Assembly (NCBI GenBank): GCA_023392205.1
Contig: JAEVZN010000031.1
Location: forward strand, 1 to 5,954
Length of the DNA stretch: 5,954 nucleotides
Direction of reading: 5' to 3'
From: Pseudomonadota bacterium
GTDB lineage: Bacteria; Pseudomonadota; Alphaproteobacteria; Rhizobiales; Xanthobacteraceae
Part shown: one piece after another, positions 1 through 5,954 of the stretch
How the letters are laid out: each line of letters begins with the position of its first letter
Position numbering within the stretch: position 1 is the first letter of the stretch
The notes under the pieces: generated by a model
Database searches by the model: none
Seen by the model: the letters and a program-made list of their open reading frames with translations, nothing else
Told to the model about the DNA's origin: nothing
Translations under genes and position numbers: made by a program

Positions 1-924
1 ACCCAGATGTCCGACGGCAAGCTCTCGGTGCGGGTCTTCGCGGCCGGTGAACTCGTCCCCGGCTCGCAGACCTTCGAGGCGGTGCAGAACGGCACCGCGG
101 AGATGGCGCATGACACGCCGGGCTTCCATCTCGGCAAGAACCGCGCCTTCGGTTACTTCTTCTCGGTGCCGTTCGGCATGACCTATGTCGAACACGTCGC
201 CTGGCTCGATTACGGCGGCGGCCAGCAGATGTGGGATGAACTCAGCGCCAATTTCGGGCTGAAGAGCTTCGCGGTCGGCAATATCGATACGCCGCCCTTC
301 GGCTGGTTCAAGAAGGAGATCAAGAGCGTCGACGATCTCAAGGGCGTGAAGATGCGCATGCCCGGCCTCGGCGCCGAAATGATCCGCAAGCTCGGCGCGG
401 TGCCGACCGTGATGGCGCCGGGCGATGTGTTCGCCGCCCTGCAATCGGGCGCGCTCGATGCCACCGACTTTACGGGCCCCGCCAACGACATGGCGCTCGG
501 CTTCCATCAGGTCTGCAAATATTACTACTGGCCGGGCGTGCACAAGCAGGGCGCGATCCAGCAGATGCTGGTGAGCAAGGCGAAATACGATGCGCTGCCG
601 GATTCGCTCAAGCGCGTGATCACGGTGGCCGCGCAGGCCGGCCATCAGGACATGCTCGCCGAATATAACTGGATCAATGCCAACGCGCTCAAGACCCTGA
701 AGGACAAGCATGGCGTCGAGGCGCGTCGTCTGCCGGACGAGGTGCTGATCGCGCTCGGTACGGCGGCGGGCGAATTGCTGAAAGAAGAGCGCGAGAAGCT
801 CGATCCGTTCGGCAAGAAGGTGTGGGATTCCCATTTCGCCGCGCGCCAGACCATGATTGGGCTGACCGACCTGTCGAACCGGGCGCTGGCCAATGCGCGC
901 GGGCTCAATTTTCCCTACGTCTGA
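1..924 (+). CDS. dctP: TRAP transporter solute-binding protein, DctP/TakP-like (5' partial)
   Basis: This is the periplasmic binding subunit of a TRAP transporter, which captures an organic acid and delivers it to the DctQM membrane complex. The frame is open from base 1, so the ATG at 7 is probably internal. About 307 residues are visible; TakP-type proteins have about 360, so the signal peptide and first strand lie upstream. Counting from that Met, family landmarks are VFAAGELVPG (10-19), VPFGM (54-58), LDYGGGQQMWDEL (67-79), the conserved Arg in LKGVKMRMPG (Arg117, expected to bind the ligand carboxylate), LQSGALDATDFTGP (145-158) and CKYYYWPG (170-177). The match is to the mannitol/chloroaromatic/2-oxoacid branch (TakP, FcbT1), but the usual EW pair is DF here and the usual Glu after PGWH/PGWW is Lys180, so the ligand cannot be named. 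It is the first visible gene of the operon with dctQ and dctM. The family is secure; the symbol is a family label and does not imply succinate transport. Confidence 0.93.
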   Translation, partial: TQMSDGKLSVRVFAAGELVPGSQTFEAVQNGTAEMAHDTPGFHLGKNRAFGYFFSVPFGMTYVEHVAWLDYGGGQQMWDELSANFGLKSFAVGNIDTPPFGWFKKEIKSVDDLKGVKMRMPGLGAEMIRKLGAVPTVMAPGDVFAALQSGALDATDFTGPANDMALGFHQVCKYYYWPGVHKQGAIQQMLVSKAKYDALPDSLKRVITVAAQAGHQDMLAEYNWINANALKTLKDKHGVEARRLPDEVLIALGTAAGELLKEEREKLDPFGKKVWDSHFAARQTMIGLTDLSNRALANARGLNFPYV

Positions 925-944
925 TGCCTGACGTCTGATGCAGG
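917..944 (+). repeat. 14-bp tandem duplication at the dctP-dctQ junction
   Basis: Two adjacent 14-base units, acgtctgatgcctg (917-930) and acgtctgatgcagg (931-944), match at 12 of 14 positions. Each contains TGATG, a stop overlapping a start. The first TGA (922-924) ends dctP; its overlapping ATG (924) opens a four-codon frame, Met-Pro-Asp-Val, that stops at TGA 936-938. That stop overlaps the dctQ ATG at 938. The simplest reading is that an ancestral one-base dctP/dctQ overlap was duplicated, leaving a micro-ORF that ribosomes could cross by two rounds of reinitiation. No purine-rich ribosome binding site is visible before 938. The duplication is seen directly; its translational role is inferred. 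Confidence 0.75.
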
Positions 945-1528
945 ATCCGGCGGCCGACAATTCCTCTGCCGGTCGCGGTCCGCGGTGGCTTCTGGCCATC
1001 GCGGACAGGATCGATTCCTTCACCGACTTTGTCGGCAAGATCGTTGCCTGGCTGACGCTCGCCACGGTGCTGATCTGCTTTGCCACTGTCTATCTGCGCT
1101 ATGCGATGCATATCGGCCTGATCTGGCTGCAGGAAATGTATGCCTGGACGCATGTCGCGGCGATCACGCTGGGTGCGGGCTATGTCCTCATGAAGGGCGG
1201 CTTCGTGCGCGTCGATCTGCTTTATGCGCGCTTCAGCGAGCGGGGCAGGGCATGGGTCAACCTGCTCGGCACGTTGTTTCTGATGACGCCGTTTCTCTAC
1301 ATGATGGCGGTGTCCGGCTGGCCGTTCTTCCGTATGTCCTGGATGATGAACGAGGCTTCGCAGCAGGATACCGGCCTGCCGGCCTTGTGGGCGCTGAAAA
1401 GCACATTGCTGTTCTTCGTGCTGGTGGTCGGGCTGCAGGGCATCGCCATCGTTGCGCGTGCGCTGTTTGTGATCCTGTCGCGTGACGCCGATCGGGCGCG
1501 CGACGATGCCCGCGTGGCGGGCGCCTGA
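938..1528 (+). CDS. dctQ: TRAP transporter small permease subunit (DctQ family)
   Basis: This is the small integral-membrane subunit that pairs with DctM to form the TRAP membrane complex in the inner membrane. The 196-residue product has the expected four hydrophobic segments at about residues 35-57, 65-85, 105-126 and 150-179, after a polar N-terminal tail of about 30 residues. Family marks are the WLQE motif at the start of helix 2 (63-66), followed by W70 and H72, and GGFVRVDLLY (87-96) between helices 2 and 3. The C-terminus (SRDADRARDDARVAGA) is a charged cytoplasmic tail. The start at 938 is chosen because it overlaps the micro-ORF stop TGA and gives the standard length. There is no clear Shine-Dalgarno, which suggests translation coupled to dctP. 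The stop overlaps the dctM start by one base (TGATG, 1526-1530). It resembles the FcbT2 type found with TakP-like binding proteins. Confidence 0.93.
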   Translation: MQDPAADNSSAGRGPRWLLAIADRIDSFTDFVGKIVAWLTLATVLICFATVYLRYAMHIGLIWLQEMYAWTHVAAITLGAGYVLMKGGFVRVDLLYARFSERGRAWVNLLGTLFLMTPFLYMMAVSGWPFFRMSWMMNEASQQDTGLPALWALKSTLLFFVLVVGLQGIAIVARALFVILSRDADRARDDARVAGA

Positions 1529-3105
1529 TGTCCGCCCTGCTGATCGGCGAGATCCTGAGCCTCGTCATGTTTGCCGCGGTGATCGCGGCATTGATGGCGG
1601 GCTATCCGGTGGTGTTCACACTGGCCGGGACGGGCTTTGCCTTCGGCCTGATCGGCCATTGGCTCGGCGCCTTCGACCTCAGCTATTTCAATGCGCTGCC
1701 GCTACGCTATTGGGGCATCCTCAATAACGATGTGCTGATTGCGGTGCCGCTGTTCATCTTCATGGGGGTGATGCTGGAGCGGTCCGGCATTGCCGAGGAT
1801 CTGCTCGCCACACTCGGCGAATTGTTCGGGCCGCTGCATGGCGGACTTGGCTTCGCCGTCATTCTTGTCGGCACATTGCTCGCCGCATCGACAGGTATCG
1901 TCGGCGCGACGGTCACCACCATGGCGCTGATCTCGCTGCCGGTGATGCTGCGTACGGGCTATGACCGCCGTCTGTCGTCCGGGCTGATCTGCGCCACCGG
2001 ATCGCTCGCACAGCTTGTGCCGCCGTCCACCGTGCTCGTCTTTCTGGCGGTGATCATGCAGACGGCGAACAGCCAGGTGCAACTCGCCAAGGGCAATTTC
2101 GTGCCCAGCACCCTGTCGGTCGGCGATCTGTTCGCCGGCGCCTTCCTGCCCGGTCTGCTGCTGGCTTTGCTCTATACGCTGTGGCTGATCGCGGTGATTG
2201 TCATGCGCCCGCATGCCGCGCCGCCCACGGTCAAGACCCGCGCGCCGGGGCTTTTCCGAAAGATGGTGGTCGCGCTCGCGCCGACGCTCTTGCTGATTGC
2301 ATCGGTGCTTGGATCGATCATCGCCGGGATCGCGACGCCCACGGAAGCGGCGTCGGTCGGGGCGTTGGGGGCCATCCTGCTCACGATGGTGCGGCTGATC
2401 GGGCATACACTCGCGCGGCGTTTCGCGCCCGAACAGGTGGAGCGGGTGCTGTTCTGGTACTGGACCGGCTCGGTGATTGCGCTGATCGTTCTGGCCTATA
2501 CCACGCAGGCCATCGGCGTGCTGACCGGGGCCGTCGTGCTGACGCTGGGGGCCGCGATCTTTATCCTCTTTCATCGCGGGATCCGGCCGGATTTCATCCG
2601 CATCCTGACCGACGTGTCGCGTCAGGCGCTCAATCTCACCGTCATGGTGTTCGTGATCTTCCTCGGCGCCACGGTGTTCTCGCTAGTCTTTGCGCGACTG
2701 GGCGGCGAAGCCATTGTCGGCGAATTCCTCGCCGCGATGCCGGGCGGTGCGCATGGGGCGGTCTTTGTGGTGATGGTGGTGGTGTTCGTGCTCGGCATGT
2801 TTCTCGACACCTTCGAGATCCTGTTCATCGTGGTGCCGATCGCGGCGCCGGTGCTGCTGCACATGGATGTCGATCCGGTCTGGCTGTCGATCATGATGGC
2901 GATCAATCTGCAGACCAGCTATCTCACTCCGCCATTCGGATTCTCGCTATTCTTCCTGCGCGGTGTCGCGCCGCCGGAGCTAAGGACCGGCGAAATCTAT
3001 CGCGGCGTGCTGCCCTTTGTCGGCCTGCAGGTCGTCTGTCTGGCGATGCTGTGGATGTATCCGCAACTCGCCACCTGGCTGCCTGGCGTCATCTACGGAC
3101 GATAG
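1528..3105 (+). CDS. dctM: TRAP transporter large permease subunit (DctM family, long form)
   Basis: This is the transport subunit that moves the ligand handed over by the binding protein across the inner membrane with sodium ions. At 525 residues it exceeds the roughly 430 of classical DctM and fits the longer FcbT3-type permeases that accompany TakP-like binding proteins. Family landmarks are VPLFIFMGVMLERSGIAEDL (73-92), GIVGATVTTMALISLPVML (123-141), GSLAQLVPPSTVL (158-170), IATPTEAASVGALGA (268-282), GMFLDTFEILFIVVPI (423-438) and LQTSYLTPPFGFSLFFLRG (461-479). The two hairpin-like motifs around 158-170 and 461-479 correspond to the pseudo-symmetric substrate/sodium regions known in this fold. 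A charged stretch (about 290-307) and two extra hydrophobic segments (about 310-348) lie between the halves and account for the added length. The start overlaps the dctQ stop, so translation is probably coupled. The TAG stop (3103-3105) lies in the first bases of the downstream repeat. Confidence 0.95.
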   Translation: MSALLIGEILSLVMFAAVIAALMAGYPVVFTLAGTGFAFGLIGHWLGAFDLSYFNALPLRYWGILNNDVLIAVPLFIFMGVMLERSGIAEDLLATLGELFGPLHGGLGFAVILVGTLLAASTGIVGATVTTMALISLPVMLRTGYDRRLSSGLICATGSLAQLVPPSTVLVFLAVIMQTANSQVQLAKGNFVPSTLSVGDLFAGAFLPGLLLALLYTLWLIAVIVMRPHAAPPTVKTRAPGLFRKMVVALAPTLLLIASVLGSIIAGIATPTEAASVGALGAILLTMVRLIGHTLARRFAPEQVERVLFWYWTGSVIALIVLAYTTQAIGVLTGAVVLTLGAAIFILFHRGIRPDFIRILTDVSRQALNLTVMVFVIFLGATVFSLVFARLGGEAIVGEFLAAMPGGAHGAVFVVMVVVFVLGMFLDTFEILFIVVPIAAPVLLHMDVDPVWLSIMMAINLQTSYLTPPFGFSLFFLRGVAPPELRTGEIYRGVLPFVGLQVVCLAMLWMYPQLATWLPGVIYGR

Positions 3106-3207
3106 AGCGTTTTCGAGCGAAGTGGATACCGGTTCGCGTCAAGAAAACGCGTCAATGCAAGAAGCTAAAGCCCCGGCTTTGATTCCATCAAAGCCGGAAC
3201 CGCTCTA
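3103..3207. repeat. Rhizobiales-type palindromic intergenic repeat (about 105 bp)
   Basis: The element is bounded by a 7-bp inverted repeat, tagagcg (3103-3109) and cgctcta (3201-3207). Inside are two hairpins: gcgttttc (3107-3114) pairs with gaaaacgc (3143-3150), with a further gcgaa/ttcgc pairing within (3117-3121 and 3133-3137); and ccggctttgat (3173-3183) pairs perfectly with atcaaagccgg (3187-3197) around a 3-nt loop. From memory, near-identical sequence recurs between genes in Bradyrhizobium and relatives, and its spurious translation (FRAKWIPVRVKKTRQ) appears in many hypothetical proteins. Whether it belongs to the RIME or RPE class was not checked. It lies between the convergent dctM and oxygenase genes, where the RNA hairpins could act as mRNA 3'-end structures for both; no strong T-run follows either one. 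The remaining bases up to 3234 hold only a weak 5-bp hairpin (3215-3219 with 3229-3233). Confidence 0.85.
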
Positions 3208-3234
3208 GCCCGCTCCGGCAAGACCAACGCCGGT

Positions 3235-4062
3235 TCAGAAGAAGGCGAGGGTGCGCACTTCGATGCTCTCGCGCGGTCGCGCCTGTGGCGGTGCGCTCGG
3301 ATCGTCGAAGGCAGTATGCGCGCTCCAGCGCGCGCGTCCGTCCTTCATTGAGTCATAGACATTGAACACGATGGCTTCGTCGCGCTGCATGCACGGAAAC
3401 CAGAACCCGCGATGCGCGGCGCTGTAGCGCACCGCATAGGTCTGGCCGATGCGATCCGGATGGCGGCGTTCGGTGACGATCAGGTCGTCGGGCGCGATGC
3501 TGCGCGCATCGCACATGGCGAGCGGAAAGCTTTCCACCGGATGGCGGATCGGCCGCCACACCTGCACGATGGCAAATCGGCGTGAGAGCAATTCCTCGGC
3601 CTCGTCGGGCAGGAGATCGCGCACGCGCTGCGGGCCGGACCATTCCGTGTAATCGTTATGCACCCGCGGCACGACTTCGCGGATCTTGCGGGCCTCGCGG
3701 TCGGCATCGTCGGCCGTGCGCAGGGTGTGATCGAACACAACGACGCGCTTTGCGCCGGTCTGCGCCTCGACCAGCGAAATGATTTCAGGATAATAGATGT
3801 CGCGGATCTGCTGCGCGTCGAAGAAATCCGTGACCTTCGTATCGTGGTGGACCAGTCGGAAGCCGTCGCCGTCGAGGGTGAAGTCCTTTGGCCGTCCGTT
3901 CTCGATCCGCACGAGATGCGGATCCATGGTGCCGGTCGAGCGCATTTCCGTGGACGCGCCGCCGACCGGCTGCACGACGATCTTCTGGCCGTCATTAAGC
4001 GCATAATTGAGAACCGCTTCGACCGATTGAGGTTGAGTCTCCTGCTGTGCGAGCGGCGTCAT
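3235..4062 (-). CDS. CmcJ/NvfI-family putative non-heme iron oxygenase
   Basis: The predicted 275-residue cytoplasmic protein resembles the CmcJ/NvfI family, which includes cephamycin 7-alpha-methoxylation protein CmcJ, fungal AsaB/GA4-desaturase-like proteins and many uncharacterised bacterial members, often annotated as methyltransferase or hydroxylase. Key segments are VVVFDHTLR (107-115), VHNDYT (134-139), VWRPI (168-172), the stretch HRGFWFPCM..DEAIVFNVYDS (217-238), HTAFDDPSAPP (249-259) and the C-terminal RESIEVR (264-270). His135-x-Asp137 and the distal His217 are my proposed iron-binding triad; Arg264 or Arg270 could hold a 2-oxoglutarate carboxylate. The ATG at 4062 is chosen because GGGGAGA sits 6 nt upstream and family similarity begins soon after. 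The frame stays open to an ATG at 4269, but that extension crosses the rne terminator and the end of rne and is low-complexity Arg-rich, so a 344-aa call is unlikely. It is convergent with dctM and downstream of rne on the same strand. The substrate is unknown. Confidence 0.85.
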   Translation of the reverse strand: MTPLAQQETQPQSVEAVLNYALNDGQKIVVQPVGGASTEMRSTGTMDPHLVRIENGRPKDFTLDGDGFRLVHHDTKVTDFFDAQQIRDIYYPEIISLVEAQTGAKRVVVFDHTLRTADDADREARKIREVVPRVHNDYTEWSGPQRVRDLLPDEAEELLSRRFAIVQVWRPIRHPVESFPLAMCDARSIAPDDLIVTERRHPDRIGQTYAVRYSAAHRGFWFPCMQRDEAIVFNVYDSMKDGRARWSAHTAFDDPSAPPQARPRESIEVRTLAFF

Positions 4063-4068
4063 CCTGTG

Positions 4069-4075
4069 TCTCCCC
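4069..4075 (-). promoter_or_regulatory. Ribosome binding site of the oxygenase gene
   Basis: On the minus strand GGGGAGA lies six bases before the ATG at 4062. It decides the start: it supports the 275-residue protein over the longer open frame that reaches back into rne. Confidence 0.7.
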
Positions 4076-4106
4076 GGACGTCTTCTGATCGTTGTCTCGA
4101 TATGAG

Positions 4107-4135
4107 CATCTAGGCTGCGATTACCAGCCTGTGAA
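4107..4135 (-). promoter_or_regulatory. Possible sigma-70-type promoter for the oxygenase gene
   Basis: On the minus strand TTCACA (4130-4135, five of six to TTGACA) is separated by 17 bases from TAGATG (4107-4112, only three of six to TATAAT). Transcription would start near 4100 and give a 5' leader of about 38 nt, placing the promoter between the rne terminator and the gene. The -10 match is weak and alphaproteobacterial promoters are loose, so this is tentative. Confidence 0.28.
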
Positions 4136-4178
4136 GAGCGTATCATCGAAAGGGCGACATGCTGCATGCGCTCAGAGA

Positions 4179-4216
4179 AAGAGCGTCTGTCCGGGATGTC
4201 CCGGACCGACGCTCTT
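4179..4216 (-). terminator. Stem-loop terminator of rne
   Basis: Bases 4179-4195 pair with 4200-4216 at 16 of 17 positions (the T4188/C4207 pair is mismatched) around a 4-nt loop, giving a very stable GC-rich hairpin. On the minus strand it starts 27 nt after the rne stop codon and runs into TTTCTCT, a short, imperfect U-tract. The position and strand fit intrinsic termination of rne; the U-tract is weaker than ideal. On the plus strand the arm is followed by GTTTG, but no plus-strand gene ends here. Confidence 0.75.
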
Positions 4217-4243
4217 GTTTGCAAAACGGAAGTTGTGGCGGGA

Positions 4244-5954
4244 TCAGCCCTTCCGGGACCACCATCCAAAGCGCCGCGGCTTCTCTTCGACCTCGGCGAT
4301 GGCCGGTTCGCTGCCGGCAGAGGCGGGCTCGGGTTGCGATTTGGCCGGTTCAGCCGGGCTTAAGGAGGGCGTCAGATTCTCGACTGCGGTCAGGGCCGGC
4401 GGCGCTTCGCGCACGGTCGAGCGGCGGCGCGGCGCAGGGGTCTCGGACCCTGCTGCTGCAACGGCAGCCGCAGCCACAGGCTCCGGTACAGCGCGCGGTG
4501 CAGGCGGCGCGCTGACCTCTTCAGGGATCGGGGCGGGTTGCTCGGCGTCGCTGACCTCTGCCTGCGCAGCTTCCGCGATGCTGTCTTCGGTATCGTCCGC
4601 GTCGCCGCCCTCTGAATCCGGCGCGTCTTGCGCGACGATGCCCTCGCCGTCCCCGTCGCGATCGCGGCGATTGCGGCGGCCGCCACGGCGTCCGCGCCGT
4701 CGCCGGCGCTTGTCGCCATCGGCCTTGTCGGCGTCGCCATTGGCCGCGACCGCATCGTCGCTCTCGTCATCGTCGGAGGTTTCAGCGGCATTCTCGTCGG
4801 ACATGTCACGCGGCTCATCGTCGTCGGACGATGACGCGGCCTCGCTGGCCTCGTCGCCCTCGCTGCGATCCGCATCGCGACCGCGACCGCGGCGTCCGCG
4901 GCGGCGGCGCTTGCGTCCGCCGCGCTCGCGCGTCTCGTCGCCTTCGGCCGCAACCTCTTCGGTTTCACCCTCGGCTTCGATCTCGTCGAGCACCTCGTCC
5001 TCGGTGTCGCCCATATCCTCGGGCTCGGCACCTTCATAGGCCGCGATGCTGTCCGGCTTGATGGTGGCGGCGACCGCACGAGCCTGATCCATCGACATGA
5101 CCTGCTCGCCGCGATCGATGGCGAAAGGCGGATGACTGGTCAGCGTCGGATCGACGTTGCAGGCGATGGAGATCTTGAAGCGCTCCTCCAGCATGCGCAG
5201 ATGCGCGCGCTTGTGGTTGAGTACATAGATCGCGACATCGGAGCGTGAGCGCACGATCAGGTTGTGGGTCGCACCCTTGAGCAAGGTCTCCTCGAGCGCG
5301 CGCACGAGTTGCAGGGCGACCGACGACACAGAGCGCACATGCCCGGTCCCGCCGCAATGCGGACAGGTCTCGGTCGAACTTTCCAGCACCGACGAGCGGA
5401 TGCGCTGGCGCGACATTTCCAGAAGGCCGAAATGCGAAATGCGGCCGACCTGGATGCGGGCGCGGTCGCTCTTGAGCGCCTCCTTCATCTTGCGTTCGAC
5501 GGCGCGATTGTTGCGGCCCTCGTCCATGTCGATGAAGTCGATGACGATCAGACCTGCAAGGTCGCGCAAGCGAAGCTGACGGGCGATCTCGGCGGCCGCT
5601 TCGGTATTGGTCTTGGTCGCGGTTTCCTCGATCGAATGCTCGCGGGTGGCGCGGCCGGAATTGACGTCGATGGCGACCAGCGCCTCGGTCTGGTTGATGA
5701 CGATGTAGCCGCCGGACTTGAGCTGGCAGACCGGCGAATGCATCGCGTCGAGCTGCACGTCGACATTGTACCGGGCGAACAGCGGCAGCGCGTCGCGGTG
5801 CATCCGCACCTTGCCAGAATTGGCCGGCATCAGCATGCGCATGAACTCGCGCGCCTGGCTGTAGGCGTCGTCGCCCTCGACCACCACCTCGTCGATGTCG
5901 CGGCCATAGACGTCGCGGATCGACCGCATGATGAGGTCGGCTTCCTCATAGATC
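4244..5954 (-). CDS. rne: Ribonuclease E (5' partial)
   Basis: This is the single-strand endoribonuclease that starts mRNA decay and matures rRNA and tRNA, and scaffolds the RNA degradosome. The frame is open through base 5954 (IYEEADLI precedes the Met at 5929), so the S1 and 5'-sensor regions are outside. Counting from that Met, the DNase I-like catalytic subdomain contains EALVAIDVNSG (82-92) with catalytic Asp88 and LIVIDFIDM (127-135) with catalytic Asp131, equivalent to E. coli Asp303 and Asp346. RISHFGLLEMSRQR (163-176) and the zinc-link CPHCGGTG (189-196; Cys189, Cys192) follow, then the small domain to about 280. The remaining 280 residues look disordered: acidic runs alternate with two arginine-rich blocks (339-352 and 407-427), then a Pro/Ala/Glu tail. 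It ends in RRFGWWSRKG, whose GWW matches the PNPase-docking motif known in Caulobacter RNase E. It is monocistronic at its 3' side, judging by the hairpin at 4179-4216. Confidence 0.97.
   Translation of the reverse strand, partial: IYEEADLIMRSIRDVYGRDIDEVVVEGDDAYSQAREFMRMLMPANSGKVRMHRDALPLFARYNVDVQLDAMHSPVCQLKSGGYIVINQTEALVAIDVNSGRATREHSIEETATKTNTEAAAEIARQLRLRDLAGLIVIDFIDMDEGRNNRAVERKMKEALKSDRARIQVGRISHFGLLEMSRQRIRSSVLESSTETCPHCGGTGHVRSVSSVALQLVRALEETLLKGATHNLIVRSRSDVAIYVLNHKRAHLRMLEERFKISIACNVDPTLTSHPPFAIDRGEQVMSMDQARAVAATIKPDSIAAYEGAEPEDMGDTEDEVLDEIEAEGETEEVAAEGDETRERGGRKRRRRGRRGRGRDADRSEGDEASEAASSSDDDEPRDMSDENAAETSDDDESDDAVAANGDADKADGDKRRRRRGRRGGRRNRRDRDGDGEGIVAQDAPDSEGGDADDTEDSIAEAAQAEVSDAEQPAPIPEEVSAPPAPRAVPEPVAAAAVAAAGSETPAPRRRSTVREAPPALTAVENLTPSLSPAEPAKSQPEPASAGSEPAIAEVEEKPRRFGWWSRKG

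Noticed and set aside
1702..2574. 290-codon open frame on the - strand opposite dctM
   Set aside because: It is antisense to dctM motifs, rich in Arg/Gln/His/Asp, with no recognisable domain or ribosome binding site; it is a shadow.
2181..3182. 333-codon open frame on the + strand overlapping dctM
   Set aside because: It lies entirely in another frame over the well-supported dctM and ends inside the palindromic repeat; its composition (Arg/Ala/Gly/His/Asp-rich) is typical of GC-rich shadow frames.
3017..3208. 63-codon open frame spanning the dctM end and the intergenic repeat
   Set aside because: Half of it is out-of-frame dctM and half is translated repeat; such peptides recur as spurious predictions wherever this repeat occurs.
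3215..3233. Hairpin just after the oxygenase stop codon as an intrinsic terminator
   Set aside because: The stem is only 5 bp with a 9-nt loop and no T-tract follows on the minus strand; the neighbouring repeat hairpins are far stronger.
4640..4930. Arg-codon-rich repetitive stretch as a possible DNA repeat or CRISPR-like array
   Set aside because: The repetition is at codon level inside the continuous rne frame; there are no fixed-length repeats or spacers.
4092..5039. 315-codon Ser/Arg/Pro-rich open frame on the + strand opposite rne
   Set aside because: It mirrors the acidic and arginine-rich codons of the rne tail; its low complexity comes from the sense gene and no domain is visible.

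Overview
The window looks like chromosomal DNA from an alphaproteobacterium of the order Hyphomicrobiales (Rhizobiales), probably near Bradyrhizobium/Rhodopseudomonas. The grounds are high G+C with strongly GC-ending codons, an RNase E with an arginine-rich acidic tail ending in a GWW motif, and between genes a copy of the short palindromic repeat (GCGTTTTCGAGCGAAGTGG type) that I recall as common in those genomes. No database search was possible.

Layout. Positions 1-3105 (+ strand) hold a tripartite TRAP transporter operon: the 3' part of a DctP/TakP-like periplasmic solute-binding protein, a small DctQ membrane subunit and a long DctM permease. The genes are packed tightly. dctQ and dctM overlap by one base (TGATG), and the dctP-dctQ junction carries a 14-bp tandem duplication. 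Positions 3103-3207 are the intergenic palindromic repeat, whose first bases supply the dctM stop codon. Positions 3235-4062 (- strand) encode a 275-aa CmcJ/NvfI-like putative non-heme iron oxygenase, convergent with the transporter. Positions 4063-4243 hold a possible oxygenase promoter and a strong stem-loop terminator for the next gene. Positions 4244-5954 (- strand) are the 3' two thirds or so of rne (ribonuclease E), whose 5' end lies outside the window.

Function. DctP captures a carboxylate-type ligand in the periplasm and hands it to the DctQM membrane complex, which imports it using a sodium gradient. The oxygenase may oxidise a small metabolite; its convergent placement means it is not co-transcribed with the transporter, so any link is speculation. 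RNase E is the core nuclease of the RNA degradosome and is functionally unrelated to its neighbours. The window is mostly ordinary. The points most worth a second look are the duplicated dctP-dctQ junction with its micro-ORF, the repeat that donates a stop codon, the altered ligand/metal motifs of the binding protein, and the poorly characterised oxygenase. I found no convincing new system.
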